Assembly: GCA_017430675.1 (NCBI GenBank)
Contig: JAFRMM010000097.1
Span: 1 to 14,486, forward strand
Source: Prevotella sp.
Lineage (GTDB): Bacteria > Bacteroidota > Bacteroidia > Bacteroidales > Bacteroidaceae
DNA length: 14,486 bases
Reading direction: 5' to 3'
Shown here: positions 1 through 6,588 of the stretch, in pieces
Layout of the letters: every line of letters begins with the position of its first letter
Numbering within the stretch: the stretch's first letter is position 1
Translations under genes and position numbers: made by a program
Notes under the pieces: generated by a model
The model's input: only the letters and a program-made list of their open reading frames with translations
Databases searched by the model: none
What the model was told of the DNA's origin: nothing

Positions 1-450
1 AACAAACGTCCTGGCTTCAAGTTTGCCGACTACGAGCTGAAGGGCGTGCCCGTACGTCTGGTGCTCGGTGCCCGCGACCTGGAGAACGGCACCATCGAGG
101 TGATGCGCCGTGACACACTGGAGAAGGAAACACGCTCCATTGAGGGTATCACCGAATACGTGGAGCAGTTGCTCGAGGATATCCAGAAGAACATCTTCGA
201 GAAGGCCAAGGCCTATCGCGATGCCCATATCTTCGAGTGCGACAACTACGAGGAGTTCAAGGAGAAGATCAAGGACGGCGGTTTCTTCCTCTGCCACTGG
301 GACGGCACTGCCGAGACCGAGGCACAGATCAAGGAAGAGACGCAGGCCACCATCCGCTGCGTGCCCTTCGGCGTGGAGCAGACACCTGGTACAGACATGG
401 TGAGCGGCAAACCCTCAAAGGCCAGGGTGATTATCGCCAGAAGTTATTGA
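1..450 (+). CDS. proS: Prolyl-tRNA synthetase, C-terminal part (5' truncated by window)
   Basis: Cytoplasmic class II enzyme that charges tRNA-Pro with proline. The frame is open from base 1, so about 149 C-terminal residues are present and the catalytic core lies outside. What remains is the end of the anticodon-binding domain ([13 protein letters not shown], then [16 protein letters not shown]) and the extra C-terminal domain of the short, archaeal/eukaryote-like ProRS. The protein ends in ...ARSY. From memory of Thermus ProRS, the C-terminal tyrosine of this type folds back towards the active site, so an intact end matters. In that family the C-terminal domain carries a four-cysteine zinc site. 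Here one cysteine of each pair remains (codons at 292-294 and about 358-360), while the last pair region reads GTDMVSGKP where relatives have CxxC, so the zinc site looks eroded. An intrinsic terminator follows 20 bp after the stop. Identification is firm; the symbol follows from family. Confidence 0.95.
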   Translation, partial: NKRPGFKFADYELKGVPVRLVLGARDLENGTIEVMRRDTLEKETRSIEGITEYVEQLLEDIQKNIFEKAKAYRDAHIFECDNYEEFKEKIKDGGFFLCHWDGTAETEAQIKEETQATIRCVPFGVEQTPGTDMVSGKPSKARVIIARSY

Positions 451-470
451 CACACAGCAGATACAGACGG

Positions 471-502
471 AAAAAGGGAACCTTCGCAGGCTCCCTTTTT
501 TT
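471..502. terminator. Bidirectional intrinsic terminator between proS and the candidate minus-strand RNA
   Basis: AAAAAGGGA (471-479) pairs with TCCCTTTTT (492-500). After an A/C mismatch the stem continues with CC/GG and is closed by the loop TTCGCA. The plus strand reads out into a T run to 502, and the minus strand has an equivalent T run, so the hairpin can terminate both directions. It closes proS, whose stop is 20 bp upstream, and would also end a transcript coming from the promoter at 618-648. Confidence 0.85.
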
Positions 503-611
503 GAACCATTCGCACTACAAAATGTTGTACTGCGCATGGAGTTCGAATAATACTTATCTCGCGATAAATAAGATTCATAATTAACCTTAATAATCTAATA
601 CCATGAAAAAC
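471..611 (-). ncRNA. Candidate small RNA between proS and the DUF3256 gene
   Basis: A possible transcript of about 140 nt, inferred from three signals in order on the minus strand. There is a near-consensus Bacteroidetes promoter (618-648), a long imperfect hairpin (503-544, about 16 base pairs with two mismatches, a two-base bulge and an AATG loop), and the terminator hairpin at 471-502. A smaller stem TTATC/GATAA with a 4-base loop sits at 554-567. The one longer reading frame in this strand runs straight through the terminator, and the first ATG after the expected start encodes only five residues, so a protein product is unlikely. I do not recognise it as 6S RNA, tmRNA, RNase P RNA or SRP RNA. 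It could also be just operon read-through with inherited hairpins. Existence is an inference. Confidence 0.35.
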
Positions 612-617
612 ACATCG

Positions 618-648
618 CAAAGATAAAAAGAATTCGCGTAACATCAAA
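618..648 (-). promoter_or_regulatory. Bacteroidetes-type promoter reading towards proS
   Basis: On the minus strand TTTG (645-648) is followed after 19 bp by TATCTTTG (618-625). This matches the primary sigma factor consensus TTTG-N19-21-TAnnTTTG known for Bacteroides. It lies just downstream of the DUF3256 stop and points away from any annotated gene, with transcription expected to start near 611. It overlaps the possible operon terminator at 625-665. Confidence 0.55.
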
Positions 649-665
649 CAATTGATTTAGCGCAA
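625..665 (-). terminator. Weak candidate terminator at the end of the ileS-DUF3256 operon
   Basis: Just after the DUF3256 stop codon, bases 634-665 can fold on the minus strand into an imperfect hairpin. The core is ATCAA/TTGAT with loop ACAA, with outer GCG/CGC pairs and small bulges. A T-rich stretch including TTTTT (minus strand, 625-629) follows. The stem is imperfect and the T run begins several bases after it, so activity is uncertain. The stronger hairpin at 471-502 could be the real operon end. Confidence 0.3.
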
Positions 666-675
666 GACACTCTAT

Positions 676-1173
676 TTAACTTTTATTCAACCTATCCACG
701 TTCCATTTAAGGATATTTTGCAGAGTTAGGCTCTCAATGCGTTTCTGTTGTATCTCATTCCAAGGAATATCATTTGTAATCTGTTGCCAATCAGGCGTAT
801 AGAACTTCACTACGGTTTCACCATAGATGGAGTCCGTCAGGAAAGTCTCTGCAAAAACCACGACATCCTGAATGGTGTCCACTGGCGTATCCAGTTTGAG
901 CAACAGCATATCAACCCGCAGGGCATCACTCATCCTGATGGAAAGACTGTCATCCGTCAGGGCCGTCATCTCACTGATTCCGTCTAGCCGGTTCCTGACC
1001 ACAGCCTTCATGTTGGAATCCATGAAGTCTATGAAGTCCAGACGATTGTTCACGGTGAGTGAAGGTACCAGGGAGTCGGGTATCTGACGGAACACGTCAC
1101 GCAGTGCCGGCTCCTGGGCGGAGCCAACACTGGTGATAAGTATCAGCAGACAACTTACAAGCCACTTCTTCAT
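676..1173 (-). CDS. DUF3256 family secreted protein
   Basis: A 165-residue protein of unknown function, recognised as the Bacteroidales family DUF3256 by LRDVFRQIPDSLVPSLTVNN followed by RLDFIDFMDSNMKA and ISEMTALTDDSLSIRMS. It starts with a cleavable-looking signal peptide (MKKWLVSCLLILITSVGSAQ, cleavage probably after SA near residue 19), with no lipobox at the cleavage point, so the mature protein is probably periplasmic. The length is normal for the family. It is the last gene of the long minus-strand operon: its ATG overlaps the paaK stop codon as ATGA (1170-1173), which suggests translational coupling. No enzymatic motif is visible and no function should be read from its neighbours. Confidence 0.85.
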   Translation of the reverse strand: MKKWLVSCLLILITSVGSAQEPALRDVFRQIPDSLVPSLTVNNRLDFIDFMDSNMKAVVRNRLDGISEMTALTDDSLSIRMSDALRVDMLLLKLDTPVDTIQDVVVFAETFLTDSIYGETVVKFYTPDWQQITNDIPWNEIQQKRIESLTLQNILKWNVDRLNKS

Positions 1174-2510
1174 TCTCTGCTGGGTCTGAGATCCTTCACA
1201 CGGACGGCCTTGCCCTCGCTCGTTGGCAAACTGCCTTTCTTCACCAGTTTTACTTGCGGTGTGAGAAGGATTTCTTCTTTCAGGGCACGCTGGATATCCT
1301 TCATCATCTTCTGCATCTCTGGATAGATATCGGTCTCCAGACCTTCGAGTTCCACCTCAACGGTCATCACATCGACATCGTCAATGGTTTCAAGGGTGAT
1401 GAGGTAATTGCTACCAAGTCCAGGATACTGTACGAGGATCTTCTCTACCTGCATGGGGAACACATTAACGCCCTTGATGATGAACATATCGTCGGTGCGG
1501 CCTTTGATACGGTCGATACGGCGGTGGGTACGTCCACACTTACACTCGCCAGGAATGATGCGGGTAAGGTCACGCGTGCGATACCTTAATATAGGCATCA
1601 TTGTACGGTCAAGGGTGGTGAGCACCATCTCACCCATCTCACCGTCGGGCACAGGCTCCAAGGTGTCAGGATCCACGATCTCCACGATATAGTTGTCCTC
1701 CCAGAGGTGCATACCGTCCTGATACTTACACTCGAAGGCGACACCAGGACCGTTCATCTCCGTCATACCAAAGGAGTTGTAAGCCTTTACGCCCAGCATC
1801 TTCTCAATACGACGACGCTGCTCCTCCGTATGGGGCTCCGCTCCGATAAAGAGCGTATGGAGTTTAGTCTTGGATATGTCAATACCCTCATCCTTGATCA
1901 CCTCAGCCAAACGGATGGCATAAGAGGGGATAGCGTGCAGACAGGTAGTACCGAAATCGGTGATAAACTTGATCTGGCGCTTGGTGAAACCAGAGCCGGC
2001 AGGCAACGTCATGCACCCCAGCCACTCGGAACCATACTGGAAGCCTAGGCCGCCCGTGAACATACCATAGCCGCTGGAGTTCTGGAATACGTCTTCCTTA
2101 CGACAACCCACCATATACATATTACGGGCAATCATATTGGCCCACGAACAGATGTCATGCTCAGAATAAACTACCACGGTCGGCTGGCCTGTGGTACCAC
2201 TTGAGGAATGCAGACGAACCGCCTCATTCATGTTACCCCCTACCAGGCCGAACGGATAATTCTCGCGCAAGTCCTGCTTCGTGGTGAAGGGGATCTTACG
2301 GATGTCCTCCGGCGTCTGGATAGAGTCTGCAGTGATACCCAGTTCTCCCAGGCGCTTCTTGTAGAAGGGGGAGTTGAGGCACACGTTGATAGTCTCCTTT
2401 AATTTCTGTACTTGGAGCATCCTCAGTTGCTCACGTGGCATTTTCTCAATTTCCGGCTGCCAGCACTCACCATCGGGCTTGACGGTAGCCATGATTTTCT
2501 CGTCAGTCAT
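1170..2510 (-). CDS. paaK: Phenylacetate-CoA ligase family enzyme (AMP-forming)
   Basis: Adenylate-forming enzyme expected to activate phenylacetate or a related aryl acid to its CoA thioester using ATP. Visible motifs are the P-loop SSSGTTGQP (residues 102-110), NSFGMTEMNGPG (245-256), YRTRDL (310-315) and the C-terminal hinge region KGRTDDMFIIKGVNVFP (336-352). The length of 446 fits PaaK (about 430-440). In anaerobes such enzymes often work with indolepyruvate:ferredoxin oxidoreductase to recover aryl acids, but no ior gene is present here, so the substrate is open. There are two possible starts: the ATG at 2510, 21 bp after rsmE, and an internal ATG six codons later (2492). The first is used because it extends the frame without conflict. 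The gene overlaps the DUF3256 gene by 4 bp. Confidence 0.9.
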   Translation of the reverse strand: MTDEKIMATVKPDGECWQPEIEKMPREQLRMLQVQKLKETINVCLNSPFYKKRLGELGITADSIQTPEDIRKIPFTTKQDLRENYPFGLVGGNMNEAVRLHSSSGTTGQPTVVVYSEHDICSWANMIARNMYMVGCRKEDVFQNSSGYGMFTGGLGFQYGSEWLGCMTLPAGSGFTKRQIKFITDFGTTCLHAIPSYAIRLAEVIKDEGIDISKTKLHTLFIGAEPHTEEQRRRIEKMLGVKAYNSFGMTEMNGPGVAFECKYQDGMHLWEDNYIVEIVDPDTLEPVPDGEMGEMVLTTLDRTMMPILRYRTRDLTRIIPGECKCGRTHRRIDRIKGRTDDMFIIKGVNVFPMQVEKILVQYPGLGSNYLITLETIDDVDVMTVEVELEGLETDIYPEMQKMMKDIQRALKEEILLTPQVKLVKKGSLPTSEGKAVRVKDLRPSRE

Positions 2511-2531
2511 ATTCTTGTCGTTTAAAAATAA

Positions 2532-3254
2532 TTATCGTTGTAGTGCAAGTTGCATCATCATCACCGCTGCCAGTCCTGCTGTCTCTGTACGCAGACGGCT
2601 CCTGCCCAGATCCACGGACTGGTAGCCATTCGCCACGGCCAGTTTCACTTCCTCTATGGAGAAGTCACCCTCCGGACCTATCAGTACCGTGATGTCCTTC
2701 TCTTCCGAGGGCTTGCGCAGTTCATCGAAAAGGTTGGTACGAAGTACCTCGTCATAGCAATGCGCAATGTATTTACGGCCATTTCGCGGCTGGCTGACAA
2801 ACGTTCTGAAATCCTCTGTCTCATGGAGTACGGGCTTCCATGCCTTATGGCTCTGTTTGACAGCGGAGATGACGATTCTGTCCAGTCGTGGTTTCTTCAC
2901 AATCCTACGTTCTGAAAAAGCACAGTTAAGGAACGTCACCTCATCCACGCCGACCTCAGTCACCTTCTCCATCAGCCACTCCATGCGCTCCATCATCTTA
3001 GTGGGAGCAATGGCCAGATGGAGATGTCCCTCCCACTGAGGCTGCTGAGGCAGTTGTTCCTGTATCTCGTAATAGCAGTGGTGGGTGGCCGCCACGGTGA
3101 TCTCTGCGCGGAAGAAAGAACCCTCGCCATCCATCAGGAAGATCTCATCCCCACCCTTCAGCCGCAACACACGCATGGCGTGCATGGCCTCATCGGGGGG
3201 CAGTTCCTTCTGATGAGCAGCATCAGGGACAAAGAAATATCTGCGCTCTTTCAT
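2532..3254 (-). CDS. rsmE: 16S rRNA (uracil1498-N3)-methyltransferase
   Basis: SAM-dependent methyltransferase that makes m3U1498 in 16S rRNA of the 30S subunit. The 240-residue length is typical. The N-terminal PUA-like RNA-binding part starts RRYFFVPDAA and includes MHAMRVLRLKGGDEIFLMDG (about 25-43). The C-terminal SPOUT trefoil-knot domain shows VLIGPEGDFS (190-199) and VDLGRSRLRTETA (214-226), the SAM-binding knot. AIAPTKMMERMEWLMEKVTE (81-100) is also typical of the family. The gene lies between nupG (9 bp gap) and paaK (21 bp gap) in the same operon. Pairing with ileS in one operon makes sense as a translation-linked function, though the order is probably historical. Identification is firm. 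Confidence 0.94.
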   Translation of the reverse strand: MKERRYFFVPDAAHQKELPPDEAMHAMRVLRLKGGDEIFLMDGEGSFFRAEITVAATHHCYYEIQEQLPQQPQWEGHLHLAIAPTKMMERMEWLMEKVTEVGVDEVTFLNCAFSERRIVKKPRLDRIVISAVKQSHKAWKPVLHETEDFRTFVSQPRNGRKYIAHCYDEVLRTNLFDELRKPSEEKDITVLIGPEGDFSIEEVKLAVANGYQSVDLGRSRLRTETAGLAAVMMMQLALQR

Positions 3255-3263
3255 GACTATGGG

Positions 3264-4574
3264 CTAACGTTGTTTTTCGGGATGGAAGACCAAGGCGAAA
3301 GACACGCCAACAACCAGTGCAAAGGCGGAGAAGATAAACCAACAGGTAGTCCAGTCGCCCTGAAGGAATCCGTCCTGCCATGTGCAGTAGTAGTTCACGA
3401 TCTCACCAGCCGCCAGTGTTCCCACCGTGGCACCGATACCATTGGTCATCATCATAAACAGTCCCTGAGCCGATGCCTTGATGCTGGGCTCACACTCCTG
3501 ATCGACAAAGATACCTCCAGACACGTTGAAGAAGTCGAAGGCCACGCCATAGACGATACAGGAGAGGATGAACAAGAGCACACCAGGCATGGCGGGGTTG
3601 CCCACACCGAAGAAGCCGAAGCGGAACACCCAGGCAAACATCGACATCAGCATGACGACCTTGATGCCGAAGCGCTTCAGGAAGAACGGTATCATCAGGA
3701 TACACAATGCTTCACTGATCTGAGAGATACTTGTCAGCAGCGTGGCGTTATTGGCAGCAAACGAGGTGGCCACGGCTGCATCGGCACTGCCCTTGAAACT
3801 CGTGATGAACGGACCAGCGTAGCCATTCGTGACCTGCAGACACATACCCAACAGAGCCGAGAAGATAAAGAACAGGGCCATCTGTCTGGTTTTGAAGAGT
3901 CTGAAGGCATTGAGTCCCAGACTTTCAGCAAGCGACACTTTCGTTTCCTTCTTCACCAACTTACACTGAGGCAGCGTGAAGCAATATACGAACAGTACGA
4001 TGCTCAAGATGCCTGACACGAAGAACTGCATATAGGTATATTGGAACTTATGGGCATTGTCGGCGAGCGTCAGGGAGAAAGAGCCATCTTCCCACACGGC
4101 ACAGTTCACAAACCACATCGTCATGATGAATCCCACGGTTCCCAGCACACGGATGGGCGGGAAATCCTTCACCGTGTCGAGACCGTTGTTCTTCAGAATG
4201 GTAAAGGCCGTGGTATTCGTCAGGGCGATTGTCGGCATGAAGAAAGCCACACTCAGCGTATAGAGGGCAATAAACAGTGACTTGTCCTCCAGTTCCTGTC
4301 CGAAGCCAGCCTGATAACCAAGCCACCAGCAGCCGAGCATAAAGGCGCCAGCCACCAGATGACAGAGTCCCAAGACGCGTTGGGGCTGTATGTATTTGTC
4401 AGCAATGATACCCATCAGTGTAGGCATGAAGATGCTGACTATTCCCTGAATAGCATAGAACCAGGATATCTTGTCGCCCAGTCCTGCCACTCCCAGATAG
4501 TTTCCCATACAGGTCAGATAGGCACCCCATACGGCAAACTCGATAAAATTCATCAATGATAGACGGAATTTCAT
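3264..4574 (-). CDS. nupG: Nucleoside:H+ symporter, NupG family (MFS)
   Basis: Inner-membrane proton-coupled nucleoside importer of the NHS family within the major facilitator superfamily. The 436 residues form about 12 hydrophobic segments. The match to E. coli NupG is easy to see by eye: FPPIRVLGTVGFIMTMW (138-154), LQVTNGYAG (246-254), ISQISEALCILMIPFFLKRF (283-302), VYGVAFDFFNVSGGIFV (341-357) and KASAQGLFMMMTNGIG (366-381). Residues that, as I recall, line the NupG nucleoside site appear conserved: R142, Q247, N250, Q285, E288 and D347. The gene starts 7 bp after the DUF4296 stop and ends 9 bp before rsmE. The exact nucleoside range cannot be read from sequence. XapB-like xanthosine transport is an alternative within the same family. 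Confidence 0.9.
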   Translation of the reverse strand: MKFRLSLMNFIEFAVWGAYLTCMGNYLGVAGLGDKISWFYAIQGIVSIFMPTLMGIIADKYIQPQRVLGLCHLVAGAFMLGCWWLGYQAGFGQELEDKSLFIALYTLSVAFFMPTIALTNTTAFTILKNNGLDTVKDFPPIRVLGTVGFIMTMWFVNCAVWEDGSFSLTLADNAHKFQYTYMQFFVSGILSIVLFVYCFTLPQCKLVKKETKVSLAESLGLNAFRLFKTRQMALFFIFSALLGMCLQVTNGYAGPFITSFKGSADAAVATSFAANNATLLTSISQISEALCILMIPFFLKRFGIKVVMLMSMFAWVFRFGFFGVGNPAMPGVLLFILSCIVYGVAFDFFNVSGGIFVDQECEPSIKASAQGLFMMMTNGIGATVGTLAAGEIVNYYCTWQDGFLQGDWTTCWFIFSAFALVVGVSFALVFHPEKQR

Positions 4575-4581
4575 AAGTGTT

Positions 4582-5529
4582 CTAACGTTTAATTATTGGT
4601 TTTATGTTTGATTTCGTATTCTCATCACTTACAGGCATAGGCCTTTGACCTAACCTGTGCATGGAGGACCGCTTGATCGAATCTCTGCGAATAGAGTCAG
4701 TTCTCAGGGAGTCTCTGTTGACAAGCGGCTTCACCAGTTCCTCGTCATCCTGCTGATGATGGAACTTGACCAACTGGATATGATCCAAAAGGAGTACGCA
4801 CATATCGTTTAAATTATCATAACTCTGGCGCTTAGCCATATAGACAAAGCCCTTCAGTTCTTTCGCCTTCAACGTACAGCGAGGAATGTGCAAGGTCGTG
4901 ACACCTGATGATATCTGCGTATTCTGGCTAACGATACTGTCATTCTCATAACGTACCGTCAGCACTAAGTTTGCATTCCTCGAACCGCTCTGCACCAGGA
5001 ACGTGCTGCCAAAGGTCATCAGGAAACTATCTCCCCGATGGTAGGACGTATCTGCTTTCTGGGTGAACTGCATGACATTATACGGGGGATTCGGAATGAG
5101 AACCACCTGGCGCGAACCTTCCCACACCTCTGTCGTATCACCTGACAACGACTGTGTGGTAAAACGCTCCACCTCCTTTGTGGAGGCACCTAACTCCAGG
5201 GCCTGCTTACTCAGCCGCTTCTGTACACCCTCGAAGATCTTGTAAAGATCCTCCATGTGAATATAGTAATACACCAGCGAAGAGTCCAGATCAGCCTGGG
5301 TACGACCATACTTCTTCAGCACCAGTTCCATATTGTACTGGCGGCGATAGTCCATGCTTTCCGTCGAGTTGGGTTCGAATGCCATTGCCTGGGCCACATA
5401 ATAATCATACAACAGATCCTCCATCTCATCCGGCTGAATGTACTCCTTAGGTACTTTCGGCTTACAGTCTGAGAGCAATAGCAACCCTACAGCCAGGAGA
5501 ACGATCTGCTGTACGATACGTGGTTTCAT
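4582..5529 (-). CDS. DUF4296 domain-containing probable lipoprotein
   Basis: A 315-residue protein of unknown function. The N-terminal half matches the Bacteroidales family DUF4296: KVPKEYIQPDEMEDLLYDYY (25-44), then VAQAMAF, YRRQYNMELVLKKYG and LDSSLVYYYIHMEDLYKIFE. The start is a hydrophobic signal peptide followed by LLLLSDCKP. Cys22 lies where a lipobox cysteine belongs, but the preceding residue is Asp and not the usual Gly, Ala or Ser. The codon GAC is one transition away from GGC (Gly). The C-terminal third is charged and repetitive (RDSLRTDSIRRDSIKR), probably disordered. The start ATG overlaps the lspA stop as ATGA (5526-5529), so translation is probably coupled to the enzyme that would process it. 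Probably anchored in the envelope; function unknown. Confidence 0.85.
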   Translation of the reverse strand: MKPRIVQQIVLLAVGLLLLSDCKPKVPKEYIQPDEMEDLLYDYYVAQAMAFEPNSTESMDYRRQYNMELVLKKYGRTQADLDSSLVYYYIHMEDLYKIFEGVQKRLSKQALELGASTKEVERFTTQSLSGDTTEVWEGSRQVVLIPNPPYNVMQFTQKADTSYHRGDSFLMTFGSTFLVQSGSRNANLVLTVRYENDSIVSQNTQISSGVTTLHIPRCTLKAKELKGFVYMAKRQSYDNLNDMCVLLLDHIQLVKFHHQQDDEELVKPLVNRDSLRTDSIRRDSIKRSSMHRLGQRPMPVSDENTKSNIKPIIKR

Positions 5530-6185
5530 GGTTCTTTCTCCTCTGACTTCTGAACCGTCCTGCTAAGTGATATACTGCTAATCTCCTCGCGATAGAACAA
5601 CAGGAGCAACACCACACTCACGCTGATACTCGCATCGGCGAAGTTGAACACCGGACTGAAGAACACAAAATGCTCTCCTCCCACGAAAGGCATCCACGTC
5701 GGCCATTCCGTCTCAATCAGGGGAAAGTAGAACATATCCACCACCTTACCCATCAGGAATGGCGCATAGCCTGTTCCGAAAGGCACGAAATAAGAGATAT
5801 AATAAGGGGAAGACTCGTTGAAGATGAGGCCATAAAACAGACAATCTATCAGATTCCCTGCTGCTCCCGCCAGAACCATGGCCAGACAGACGATGTAGCC
5901 AGTGCGGGCCTTCCGCCTCACCTCTATCCAAATATAATAGGCGAGGAAGGCGATGGCTACGACACGGAAGAGCGACAGCACGATCTTACTGCCCAACTGC
6001 ATCCCGAAGGCCATACCCATATTTTCGATGAACGTGATATAGAACCAGTCGAACACATGGATGCTCTCATGGAGCGCCATCGAAGTCTTGACCCAGATCT
6101 TAATAGCCTGGTCTATAAGGAGAATGGCGACTACTATCAGTGTCGCCAGTCTGCCCTTGGTGATCAGAGGTGTCCTCGTCGTCAC
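5526..6185 (-). CDS. lspA: Lipoprotein signal peptidase (signal peptidase II)
   Basis: Inner-membrane aspartyl protease that removes signal peptides from diacylglyceryl-modified prolipoproteins. At 219 residues it is longer than the usual 160-170. Family motifs are DQAIKIWVK (25-33), ENMGMAFGM (54-62), GAAGNLID (107-114), the first catalytic aspartate in GKVVDMFYF (D150) and the second in FNFADASIS (D184). Between GNLID and VVD there is an insertion of about 25 residues, which I believe is normal for Bacteroidetes LspA. The residue after GNLID is Cys where most enzymes have Arg. Translation seems to start at GTG (6183-6185), overlapping the dksA-like stop as GTGA. No ATG lies nearby, and the next Met is inside the first part of the protein. 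Placement downstream of ileS mirrors the ileS-lspA pair of many bacteria. Confidence 0.94.
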   Translation of the reverse strand: MTTRTPLITKGRLATLIVVAILLIDQAIKIWVKTSMALHESIHVFDWFYITFIENMGMAFGMQLGSKIVLSLFRVVAIAFLAYYIWIEVRRKARTGYIVCLAMVLAGAAGNLIDCLFYGLIFNESSPYYISYFVPFGTGYAPFLMGKVVDMFYFPLIETEWPTWMPFVGGEHFVFFSPVFNFADASISVSVVLLLLFYREEISSISLSRTVQKSEEKEP

Positions 6186-6565
6186 TTCTTGCCCTGATTC
6201 ATCTTCGACTCCACACTCAGCGTAGCGTGAGGCACGGCGCGCAGACGCTCCTTGGGAATCAGTTTACCAGTGATTCGGTCAATGCCGTAGGTCTTGTTCT
6301 CAATACGCACCAGTGCGGCTTTCAGTCCCTGGATGAACTTCTGCTGACGGGCGGCCATCGAGATCAGTTCCTCCTTCGACTGGGTGGCACTACCCTCCTC
6401 CAAGGCCTTGTAGGTGGGTGACGTGTCATCAACGTCGTTACTGTCCTGATTGGTCAATACTCGCATCATCTGCTCATAGTCACGCTTGGCCAAAGCCATT
6501 TTCTCATTGATGATCTGACGGAACTCTTCCAGTTCCTCGTCACTGTAACGGGTTTTCTCTGCCAT
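6182..6565 (-). CDS. DksA/TraR family protein lacking zinc-finger cysteines
   Basis: A 127-residue member of the DksA/TraR family. In proteobacteria such proteins insert a coiled coil into the RNA polymerase secondary channel and act with ppGpp. The order is an N-terminal helix (SDEELEEFRQIINEKM, 8-23), an acidic turn region (NDVDDTSPTYKALEEG, 43-58), a second helix (about 62-91), and a DksA-type C-terminal module YGIDRITGKLIPKERL (93-108) plus AVPHATLSVESK (110-121). Aligned with E. coli DksA, all four zinc cysteines are replaced, by D96, T99, S117 and S120. Bacteroidetes homologues commonly have incomplete zinc sites. It sits 23 bp after ileS and overlaps lspA by 4 bp. A role at RNA polymerase is inferred from family only, so no symbol is given. 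Confidence 0.87.
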   Translation of the reverse strand: MAEKTRYSDEELEEFRQIINEKMALAKRDYEQMMRVLTNQDSNDVDDTSPTYKALEEGSATQSKEELISMAARQQKFIQGLKAALVRIENKTYGIDRITGKLIPKERLRAVPHATLSVESKMNQGKK

Positions 6566-6588
6566 AAGTTATTGATATTTTTATTATA

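Noticed and set aside
444..647. 67-codon minus-strand frame in the proS-DUF3256 gap
   Set aside because: It begins upstream of the predicted transcription start and runs through the terminator hairpin into the proS end. No family resemblance and no start signal, so an RNA is a better reading of this gap.
3018..4016. 332-codon open frame on the plus strand
   Set aside because: It lies antisense to rsmE and nupG and crosses the junction of two well-identified genes. It is a shadow frame.
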